64,000 nucleotides of DNA from Acorus gramineus. Its lineage: Eukaryota; Streptophyta; Magnoliopsida; Acorales; Acoraceae. Location: the NCBI GenBank assembly GCA_030737835.1, contig CM060853.1:62001-126000 (forward strand), read 5' to 3'. The translations under genes and the position numbers were made by a program. Within the stretch, counting starts at the first letter, position 1. The number at the start of each line of letters is the position of its first letter. Under the pieces are notes generated by a model, which saw only the letters and a program-made list of their open reading frames with translations, ran no database searches and was not told the DNA's origin. This document shows positions 26,871-36,121 of this stretch, one piece after another.

Positions 26871-27104
26871 TTTATCATAGACCACAGTCAATAAAATGGC
26901 ATGCCTGATCAGCCAGGCTTCATATAAGCACAACAATACTTAAACATCATTCATAACAACCTGTAATCTTATTTAATACCATCACATAACCGATATTTAT
27001 TTTGACCAAAACAAATATCACTTTGAATGCCTTATTATCCACTCCTCACTGATACCATTCTTAAAGAGTCTGAGCCACAACAAAAGCATCCACACAAAAA
27101 CCTC

Positions 27105-30100
27105 TCAACCATAGCACCTGATGGGGTCATTGCAGCCCTTACCAGCGGACTGTTTCGTGCCGTTGCGGCCACCCTTCTCAAGATACTGCTGATGGTACTC
27201 CTCTGCTCTGTAGAACGTCTTTGCGGGAAGGATCTCTGTCACGATCTTCTTCTTGTCCCCGAACTCTTTCTGCTTCACATCCAATGATTTCTGCGCGCTC
27301 GCTGCCTGTGCCTCACTGTAGTAGTAGATGCCGGATCGGTACTGCGTGCCGACATCGTTGCCCTGAAAACATGTAGAATTTTCTATATATGTAGGATAAA
27401 GTTTCCATGCGAAAGGCATTTTGCAAATGTATATTTCCATGCGAAAGGCATTTTGCAAATGTGTATCACTTGAATATACAAGTTTTCTAAGATAGTGCAT
27501 CGAATTATGGTTTTTTCAATGGTTTTTAAATACTAAATCGATGGAGACTTCCAACTTTGAGAATGATATACAATTATGTTATGAGTTGAAAACAATTTGA
27601 CACTATAAGAAGAAAAACAATGTCATACAGGGTGTCAGGGTTGACTCTTTGACTAGAGACATGGGTTTGCTCCCCATATGTATCGAGTTCAAATCCCCCC
27701 GGCCATATTGATACACAAAGTTTATGGGTGGTTTTGTGCATCCGAGGTTTTCCTAATTGGGGGCAGTAAAAAAAAAACTCATTCACCCTCACCCCACCCC
27801 ATTAAAAAATCTATTTTTTGGTGGTGGGAAGGGGAGATGAAAGGGGGGGAGGGGGGCGATGGCAGCAAGAGAGAGAGACAGAGACAGAGAGAGAGAGAGA
27901 GAGGGAGGGAGGGGGGAGGGGGAGAGAGAGAGAGAGAGAGAGGGGCAGTGGGATCCCCTCCCCCCGACCTCCCTCATTCACTAGGCTACTAGTTAGTGTT
28001 CAGCAAAACCCAGTCTTCAAAATAAATGGGTTATAAATTGCATAATCAGGGCAAAACGTATGCCTTTGTGAAGAAATTGTGTATGTTATATGTATGTAAT
28101 TTCAGGGAGAAAATCTTGACATCTGAGGTTTAACTTGGGCGTTCTGATAATTGGTCATTTGCATATTTTTGCATTACAAGCCCCTCTTCCTGCCTTAACG
28201 TGGGTATGGTTTCTCATTGCCATATAAGTTTTGTTCCTACTTTATTTTCAGGTGTACACATCTACACGAGGACTCTTGATATATAACCCAAGAAAAAATC
28301 CTATCCGCTCAGAAACCAATCATAAAATTTTGACTCAATCTATGTGTAGCTTTGTTTGAGTGAATGACATCGACCCAACGATAATGATTTCGTCCACAAC
28401 GACAAGGCTTGACATTGAACGAATACTTCAAAACATGGTAGTATGAGTGAAAGAAAGAAATGCTTTAATTCCAAAGCCTTGTGTGAGGAGTGGAGGACTA
28501 CTAAGCTTGTAAAGGACTGATTGAGCATGCAAAGTTGAAGAAAAAGTGGCATCAAGAAGGTACATGACCACATGAGGCTTCTTCTTCTTTGTTTGTTCTA
28601 ATTCATTATTGGAGAGATCTCTTTAGATCAATGGGTGGTTTATTCAATTTTGTAAAAGGAAGTTCTTAGTAGTAACTATAAACTTGTTTGAATAGTTTAA
28701 ATGCTTCTGTTTACTTGGATATTTCTAGCTCTCTATTTGTTGATAGAAGTTAAAATACAGGGGCTCCCTCTCAAAAGACAATTATATAATTTTGAAATTG
28801 TTATTACTTTTGTTTGTGCACATTTAGGTCATCAGATCATAAGCAAGGACTTCAAATACATTGTTTGCAGACAAACAAAGATCTATCAATGTGTCGGGGC
28901 CCACAATTGCAGAACATATTTCTAGGGAGAAAGGTAGCAGTGAAAACATACGCCCAAAGCATGATCATGGACACACGGTTTATGAGAATAGTTTCACTAT
29001 TAAAGTCACAGGGACATGTATACTATGATCACTGAACAACACGTATCAACAGTATCCAATCCAAGCTTGTGGATCACTAATATCAACAGTATCCAATCCA
29101 TGCTTGTGGATCACTAACACTTTGTACTAAATCACCTTGAACATGTATCATATCACATGAAAATGTTTAACCGATGTATCCAACCGTTGAATTAACAGGT
29201 TATCATCGGATCAAAGAGAATCTATAGAGCAGACACGGACATGACACAACATAAGCATGGTGATATAGTAAATCTTGAAAAACTAGGACACTGATATAAT
29301 GAAGACACATAAATAAATAAATAAATAGATAGATGAACAAATGTTATATTATGATTAACCAGGCCATAAAGGGAGCACATTAATAAACTAAAGAAGTTGA
29401 TATAACTATAATGATGTATCAATATCACCACTAAGGGTCCGTTTGGAAACACATATTGAAAAGTAGTTTTTAGAATAAAGCTGCTTTTTAAGATGATTTT
29501 AGACTTTGACTTTTTTAGGATGCTTTTTTTTAATTCAAGAATCAATATTTGACAGAAGTTTAATGTTTGGAAGAGAAAGTTACTTTTTTCAATTCAAAAA
29601 TTCGATTCCGACCAAAAAGCATTGTTTTTGAGCTTTTTAAAACACAGATTTCGAGAGAAAAATTAAAATTTGTGTTTTAAAAAGCTCAAAAACAACGCTT
29701 TTTGGTCGGAATCGATTTTTTGAATTGAAAAGCAACTTTCTCTGTCAAACATTAAACTTCTTTCAAATATTGATTCCTGAATTAAAAAAAAAGCATCCTA
29801 AAGAAGTCAAAATCTAAAATCATCTTAAAAAACAGCTTTATTCTAAAAGCTACTTTTCTATCTGTGTTTCCAAACGGACCCTTAAAGAAAAAGTTACAAT
29901 GTTGTCCCACATAGAAGTTTGTGTGTCCATGTAGTGTCTATAACACGTCTAATGTGTGTCCTAAATTCAGAAATTACTATTTGATATTTGGACATGTCTT
30001 TAAGGGTTTTGTTCATTGTTTAAATCTTCTCTTATTAGCATGAGTAAGACTCAAACGCAAAAATAGGGGTTTGGGACCAATTCATTGAGAATGAATTGCA

Positions 30101-30864
30101 ATTTAAAAAAAATACCTTTTCCTTTTTTTCATGTAAGCATTTTTTTTTTTAAATCTTTCCTAGTTTTTTTTTTTTTTAAGAACTTTTGAGTATATCTATT
30201 CCAATCATAAATCAAAACGGATGATTTCACTTGTGGGGGCAGAGAAAAGGATAAAAAAACAAGGAAAAATAAGGGTCTGGGTTAGTAAGAAATCAAATAT
30301 TCTCCTCTCGACATAAGAATCAAACCCAAGATCACTAGGTGAAGAAGGGCTCGACTATCAACCTACCAAGATGTGGTTCAATAATAGAAATTTCACTCCG
30401 ATTCCATCCAATTCAAAACAAATCAATGTTAAGATCTACGAAAATCCAATTCCACCCAATTCAACAGTATTTTTGAAACTCCTCATCATCACCCCCAAAA
30501 ACCAAAATCCAATGATTTTCTTCATCAAGAACCTTCATTCAAAGTGAAACCCACACGAAATCAGAAGAAGAAAAGAATCATCAATTCAAAGAGAGAGTAC
30601 CTGACGATTGAGGGTGGTGGGATCAACGCGAGACCAGAAGACGTCGAGGAGGTTCTCGTATGGGCAGACGATGGGATCGAACCGGACCCTGACGACCTCG
30701 GCGTGGCCGGTGGAGCCTGTGCAGACGGAGTCGTAAGTGGGGTTAGGGAGGTGGCCCTGGGAATAACCGACCTCGGTCTCCGCCACGCCTTGGACCCTCT
30801 GTAAGGCCAGCTCCAGCCCCCAGAAGCACCCGCCGCCGAACATGGCCGTCTCCAAGGCCATCAT
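27105..30864 (-). CDS. MSRA: Peptide methionine sulfoxide reductase A, two exons
   Basis: The coding sequence is complement(27105-27362, 30601-30864), 173 aa. MSRA reduces Met-S-sulfoxide in proteins, using thioredoxin to regenerate. The catalytic motif GGGCFWG contains Cys13. The conserved [37 protein letters not shown] and [10 protein letters not shown] blocks follow in order. The C-terminal [11 protein letters not shown] supplies two candidate resolving cysteines (165 and 171). The junction CAG|gt...ag|GGC falls between codons. No transit or signal peptide precedes the core, so it is probably cytosolic, and the length fits the short cytosolic plant forms. Two ATGs one codon apart (30864 and 30861) are possible starts. 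The 3238-bp intron carries repeats and a hairpin MITE. No disabling lesion is seen. Confidence 0.95.
27396..27466. repeat. Short tandem repeat in the MSRA intron
   Basis: TTTCCATGCGAAAGGCATTT plus TGCAAATGT occurs twice in succession just inside the 3' end of the intron. Both copies lie within about 100 bases of the splice acceptor. Confidence 0.8.
27843..27945. repeat. GA-rich microsatellite and purine tract in the MSRA intron
   Basis: About 100 bases that are almost pure purine on the plus strand, with several (GA)n runs and G-rich interruptions. The open frames across it are repeat artefacts. Confidence 0.9.
29044..29117. repeat. Tandem duplication, 37-bp unit, in the MSRA intron
   Basis: TATCAACAGTATCCAATCCA followed by GCTTGTGGATCACTAA is present twice with one substitution (A/T). 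Confidence 0.85.
29432..29884. mobile_element. Hairpin MITE, 453 bp, inside the MSRA intron
   Basis: The ends TAAGGGTCCGTTTGG and CCAAACGGACCCTTA are perfect inverted repeats, and the two halves remain complementary almost to the centre (near 29660), so the whole element can fold as one hairpin. GGGTCCGTTTGG-type ends are common in plant MITEs. The palindromic TAA/TTA edges hide the TSD, so the superfamily is unresolved. Confidence 0.85.
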
Positions 30865-31030
30865 CGTTTGACGATTTCTTCTTCACTGCTCCAAAAATTG
30901 CTTCTAAAAGTCAGCCCTATATGCCCAGAGAAGATGTCATCGTTACTTAAAAGTCAGCCCGACTTTCAATGGACAAAATGTCTATGTTCATAGATTTATA
31001 AATTTGATATTTTTCAATTAGGACTTTGAT
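30865..31030 (-). promoter_or_regulatory. Short MSRA 5' flank ahead of repeat DNA
   Basis: Only about 160 bases separate the MSRA start from the minisatellite at 31033. This flank has a CATATAGG motif (minus strand, near 30917-30924) and a direct repeat of AAAAGTCAGCCC (about 30906 and 30949). No clear TATA box or other recognised element is seen. Confidence 0.25.
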
Positions 31031-31032
31031 TC

Positions 31033-31320
31033 ATGGATAAAAAGTCCAGCGTTATTCAATTAAGACATTATTTCATAAACAAAAAATCCAGCGTTTTTCA
31101 ATTGAGACATTATTTCATGGACAAAAAGTCTAGCGTTATTCAATTGAGACATTATTTCATGGGTAAAAAGTCCAGCGTTATTCGATTGAAACATTATTTC
31201 ATGGATATAAAGTCTAGTGTTATTCGATTGAGACATTATTTCGTGAACATAAAGTCCAATGTTATTCAATTAAGACATTATTTCATGGATAAAAAGTCTA
31301 GCATTATTTGATTGAAACTT
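31033..31320. repeat. 42-bp minisatellite, six to seven copies
   Basis: The unit ATGGATAAAAAGTCCAGCG / TTATTCAATTGAGACATTAT / TTC repeats every 42 bp with scattered substitutions. Because 42 is divisible by three, it leaves an open frame of repeating 14-residue units (MDKKSSVIQLRHYF). I read this as an artefact, not a gene. It sits about 170 bp upstream of the MSRA start. Confidence 0.9.
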
Positions 31321-31340
31321 CCCATAATAGACATTTTGTC

Positions 31341-32640
31341 ATGTGTTATTCAATTTAAACAGGATTTGTGAAGACTTTCATAAGTGATGGATTTTTGTGG
31401 ACTTTTATGGACTTTGAGAGAGAAATATAAAGGAAAAAGTCATTTCAAAATCCCACCCAAATGAGTGGGGATTCTCATGAACTTTTATTCCAACATTATG
31501 AATATTTCTTCTTTTAACAAATCTCCTTTATAAATTTTATCCATGCCTTTAATATTTTTATTCACATTTTTTTTATTTATCATCTTTTTTATGAATGTCC
31601 ATATGTATGAAATATTCCTATCACCTCATATGTTTGATGAATATATGAGAATGATATATTATTTTATATAATATATGCCTAGATTATCCACAATTATTTT
31701 CTAAAATATAGATTTATCATATATTTGATTATACGTATAATATTTGATTTGATTTCCTTGAAGATGTTTATATTATTGTATAATATAGATGCATATATAT
31801 ATATTTTTTAAATGTTCTAACTGATGAGCAACAACGAGAGGACAATGAAGACCCTCTGAAAGTTTAAACTCAAAGAGCAACAACGTCGAGATGCCAATAA
31901 TTGACGATTAAATATAGCTAAACGTATGTGGGATGACCATGACATCAATATTCATGGTGAACTAATGTAATATTATCTAGTTAAAAATAGTATTTTTATC
32001 ATGACATTCTAGTAATATGCATTTCAGATATGTGAAAATTGATATTTATTATATTAAATTACATTTTATGTTGGGTATTAATAATTCATGTTGAATTTGA
32101 ATATTTGAGTTCTTTATTTGTTATTTTAAAATTTTAAAAACATTATTGTGTTTATTAATAGAAATCCACATGTGAAAAGAGTCAATCACTAAAAGTGTGT
32201 AAAAGTCTATGAAAGTCCATGAAAGTGATTTGTGAAAATCTGCAAATGTTTGTGAAAGTCCGTGAGAGTCAATCTGTGAAAGTCTATAAATGTCTGTAAA
32301 AGTCTGTGAAAGTTTGTGAAAGTCCATGAGAGTCAATATGTGAAAGTCTGTAAAAGTCTATGAGAGTCAATTTGTGAAAGTCTACAAAAGTCTATGAAAG
32401 TCTGCAAAAGTATGTGAAAGTCCATGAGAGTCAATTTGTGAAAGTCTGCAAAAGTCTACGAAAATCTGTAAAAGTCTGTGAAAGTCTGTAAAAGTCTACG
32501 AAAGTCTGTAAAAGTCAGTGAAAGTCTGAAAAAGTCTACAAAAGTCTATCACTTAAAAAATGTTCACATAAATCCATCAAAGTCAGTATCGACTACCCGC
32601 TAAAGAAAGTCAAAGTCTGTCTTATATGACATATTGTTAG
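31341..32640. mobile_element. Degenerate element with a Harbinger-like transposase remnant and subterminal repeats
   Basis: Between repeat-rich ends, about 31831-31980 on the plus strand reads TDEQQREDNEDPLKV, then after frameshifts and a stop QQRRDAN...RLNIAKRMWDDHD. This resembles the C-terminus of plant PIF/Harbinger transposases (R..IA..MW). The left flank (GACTTTCATAAGTGATGGAT near 31373) is inverted relative to the right (ATCACTT near 32548, and AAATCCATCAAAGTC). A degenerate 10-12-bp repeat, GTGAAAGTCT/GTAAAAGTCT, fills 32170-32555. The element is dead and its ends are not exact. Confidence 0.45.
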
Positions 32641-33177
32641 ACCAAGTTAATTATTTTTTATATTTAATTCAATCTGAAATGAAACCCTTTTTATCATAGC
32701 AATTTCAATAGTTAGACGGTGTTTACCATTTTTTAAAAACTTTTAAAAAAATTATATGTGGTCTGAGTTTTAGACTATAAAAAAAATTGAGTCTAACATT
32801 CTTCATTAGAATTTCCGTAATGTTAGGGACATCCTAGGACAGTCCGCACATATGATAGCTATATGATTTCGTGAAAAATGTATATAGTTCTATTTTTAAT
32901 AGAACGGATCTATTTTTAGTAAATATTTTATAAATTTAACAAGGTATGTACCCATCATCACTAAATTACTATGAAGATATATGGATTGTTCGTATGACTG
33001 TTCACACGGATTACCTATAATAACACTTAATTAATTATGAGTTTTTCACACTTAATCATTTCTATAATCCCAATACAGTCTCAACTACTTAGTTAGCCCC
33101 TTTAGTCATGGTAATGAAGTAACATTTAATTTTTTGGAGTATAAATTTTTCTCTATTCAGATACATGATATAAAAAA

Positions 33178-33440
33178 AAGGTTTTTTATTTTTAGGTCCC
33201 CATAAATTACATGATTTACTGATCGATCCCTCATTTCTTCATATTTTAGTTTAAGTCCCCAGATTTAAAAGATGTGTTCATTTTGGAATTAAAAAAAAAA
33301 ATATTAGTGATAGGTCCCTCCCAGAGACTAATAAGAAACATACCTTTTAAATTTAGGGATTTAAACTGAAATATGAAGAAGTGAGGGATCGATCACTAAA
33401 TCATATAGTTTAGAGGGACTAAAAAATAAAAAAACCCTAA
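33178..33440. mobile_element. Palindromic MITE, about 260 bp
   Basis: The left arm (GGTTTTTTATTTTTAGGTCC, then TACTGATCGATCCCTCATTT) is the near-exact reverse complement of the right arm (GAGGGATCGATCACTAAAT, then GGGACTAAAAAATAAAAAA). The same sequence family forms the outer arms of the fold-back element at 9129-10352. A-rich flanks mask the TSD. Confidence 0.75.
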
Positions 33441-34052
33441 AAAAATAATTGTAACATTTTTCATTCATTATTGAAGTTTTAGACTATAAAATAGATTGAG
33501 TGTAACATTTTTCATTCATTATTGAAGTTTTATTAGGGTGGACAACTTCCCTTCTAAACTCATTTTTGAACACCACAGTGATCGTATCTTTTGAAAAAAG
33601 TGGAAACAACTTCTTGAAATCTAGCTAGCAAAAGTATGCATTTTGAAAAAATTATTTTGAAATAGTCTTTAAATTGAAAAGTTATTTTCAAACTCATAGT
33701 CAAACAATACATAAGAAAATGTTTGGTCATGAGTTTGGGAAGTTTATAGAGATTCTACTTTAATTCAAAATTGTTTTCAAACAACCCATCCATTTAAGAA
33801 AGCGGAAAGTAATTCTTATTATAATAAAAAAACCTTTTAAAAAATCTAATAAAAATATGTTTTTTAAAAATTTATTTTCAAAGATTTTTTTGAAGTGGAA
33901 AACTCTTTTTCAAACATGTTTACGAGCATTCTCGAATAACATTTTCATGACTTATACGATCCAAAAAAATACTAATGACAAAAATAATGATCATTAAAAT
34001 TGCTCCAAGTTATCTATCCATGAATATTAATCGATCATAAATAAGTTATCTA

Positions 34053-35435
34053 TCCCGCGGATGGGCGACGCGTGGAGAGGGCCGCGGATGGGCGACGCGT
34101 GGATGGGGGATCACGTGATCTCACGTGGACGACTTGCCAAGCCTCGTTGACGACTTCGAACTCTCTCTGTGGAGTCTCCTCTCCCATCAAACGTGGAAAC
34201 CCTCGCCAACCTCCGAAGCCGATCGCCGATCGATCTCCCTCACCGAAGCCCCGGCGTCAACGAAGCCTCGCCGATCTCCCTCACCGAAACCCTCAACGAA
34301 GCCTCGCCGATCTCCCTCACCGAAGCCCCGGCGTCAACGAAGCCTCGCCGATCTCCCTCACCGAAGCCCCGCCGCACCCTCGCCGATCTCCGGTGGTCCT
34401 ACAGCCACCTCGTGTCTCCCTCACCGAAGCCCCGCCGCACCCTCGCCGATCTCAGGTGGTCCTACAGCCACCTCGTGAGTTTCTCATTTAATTTTTTTTT
34501 TTGTAATTTGAATGTAGTTCTGTCTTGATTGTTTAGGTTCTGATATGGGTTTCTGTGGTTTTCATTTGATTATATGAATGTGTTTGTTTCATATATGGAT
34601 TTGAGTAGATTTGATTTGTTATTTGAATGGATTTGTTTCAGATATGGGGTTTGAGTGGATTTGATTATGTTATCTGAATTGGTTAGTTTCAGATATGGGT
34701 TTGAGTGGATTTCATTTCCAACACTTCAAAATCCTACTGTTTTTTTTTTCTATCTACAGTAGGATCATCTTCTGTTATTTTTTTCAGGTAAACAGAAGTG
34801 TTTAATGGTTTTTAGTTGAGTGGTTCTCATTTGGACATATTTTTCATTTTTATGATCTTTATTCAACTCACACTGTCTGAAATTGGATGTGCGAATGGCA
34901 GATATTTTTCAGCAATATATTTGTGAAATATTGGCTGAACACTCTGATATCATGTCTCTAGAAGTCAGAGTACCAAACTACTAGTATTTCCTGATGTGCA
35001 CATGATTATGTTAGTTGCATTCATCATTACCATTACAGATGATGTTGATCATGGTTGAAAGACTTCAAATATTTTGGATAAATTTGTCTGCTTGCTTTAG
35101 TAAATGATTTCTGATTTTTCTTTTACTATGAATTCTGTTGGCTCTCATGTCATTCTTTATCCCTATAAATTGATCAGATTGCAAAGCACGACGATGAGAG
35201 GGCTTAAATATTGCACATTGATATTGTATTGTAGTATTCTTCAAGTGCGTACCCACAGGCTATATAGATCTGCATAATACTATTGATTGATATGCTGGGT
35301 ATAGATCATGTAGCATGGGAGTTTTAGTGGACTCTATTTGAATGTCAAGAAATTCTTAAAACCATGATAAGTTGCTTGTGATCCATACATATTTAGTCAT
35401 CTTGTGTTGTTGTCTTGTGAATCCTTTCCTTCCAG
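34053..35435 (+). repeat. Left terminal inverted repeat of the MULE
   Basis: It is about 1383 bp long and is inverted relative to 41391-42759. The outer 420 bp is GC-rich and contains an internal minisatellite (units of CTCCCTCACCGAAGCC and CCTCGCCGAT, about 34225-34470) ending in CCTCGTGAGT. The inner kilobase is AT-rich. The GC-rich part starts with CACGTG motifs and is probably promoter plus transcribed leader. The serine/proline frames in it exist in three registers and are not credible proteins. Confidence 0.9.
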
Positions 35436-35480
35436 TATTTTCAATCTTCATCACATAGGTTTTTTTTTTTTTTCTAACAG
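34475..35480 (+). promoter_or_regulatory. Predicted leader intron of the GRF gene within the left TIR
   Basis: A GTGAGT donor at 34475 pairs with a strong acceptor, a run of T followed by CTAACAG, ending at 35480. This leaves a leader exon segment from 35481 to the GRF start at 35591. A donor of the same sequence lies in the right TIR. This is inferred from splice signals only. Confidence 0.45.
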
Positions 35481-35590
35481 CACCATCTTCTGCTTCATGT
35501 TATAATCCTACTGTTCCAAGCTAAAAGCATTGTGCTCTATCACTTGCAATCAAAGACTTCCATTTTCTCTTTTGAGGCTTCCAAGCAACT

Positions 35591-36121
35591 ATGTCAGAAA
35601 GTGTAAGTGTTTACCTTTTGTATACCAAGTTTTGATGGAATGTATGAATGAATGAATTTTCTTAGCTAATTTTTTACAACAGGTCAATAGCCTACGTAAT
35701 TCAAATGTTAGGCCACTTCCCGCGCATATTCGGCCACGTGAATGTCGTTGTAAGAAAGGCGAATGTCCGATTTATACTTCTCGTCAAGAACATAGTAAAG
35801 GTCGGAGATTTTATTGTTGTCCTTTTAACAGGGTGAGTTAATTGATTTCAATTATTTTCAAGTTTTTCATTACTAATGAGTGAGATCTAATACACATTCT
35901 TTTTTTGTTTGTCATTTTTTCCTATGTAGACTTCTCAAGACTGTCGATTTTTTGAATGGATCGATGACACGGATGATCCAATTGTTGAATTGAAGTTTCA
36001 ACTAGAAAACCATGAAGAGACCATGAAAAAATATTTGAAGATGATGAACAATAGGCTGATAGTGATTATGTGGTGCTTAATTGGTCTCTTGGTTATTCAA
36101 TGTATCAAAGCAATATGTTAG
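35591..36121 (+). CDS. GRF-type zinc-finger protein with C-terminal membrane segment, three exons (MULE-encoded)
   Basis: Exons 35591-35602, 35683-35832 and 35930-36121 join in frame across GT-AG junctions (GTAAGT and GTGAGT donors) to give 117 aa. Residues about 25-67 form a GRF zinc finger: CRC, C32, TSR, GRRFYCCP (C49, C50), then DC (C59) and RFFEW. A charged, probably helical stretch (70-95) leads to one hydrophobic segment (about 97-112) and a very short tail. Small plant proteins with a GRF finger plus one membrane segment are a known class of unknown function. GRF fingers in other proteins bind nucleic acid. The gene starts 156 bp inside the left TIR and converges on the transposase gene. 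No member of the MuDR mudrB family that I know carries this domain. The first exon has only four codons, so the start is somewhat uncertain. Confidence 0.82.

Noticed and set aside
27678..28036. Glu/Arg/Gly-rich frames and their reverse Ser/Leu/Pro frames
   Set aside because: They arise from a GA microsatellite inside the MSRA intron.
31033..31311. 92-codon frame of repeating MDKKSSVIQLRHYF units
   Set aside because: Its period is exactly 42 bp and the reverse strand is also open. It is a minisatellite artefact.
31033..32555. CRISPR-like array appearance of regularly spaced repeats upstream of MSRA
   Set aside because: The units are contiguous and degenerate with no unique spacers, and the genome is plant nuclear.
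34072..34528. Overlapping Ser/Pro/Arg-rich frames (SPSPKPRR repeats) in the left MULE arm, and again at 42302-42785
   Set aside because: Three registers are open at once over a GC-rich minisatellite, and the same frames occur in both TIRs. This is repeat DNA and probable leader, not protein.
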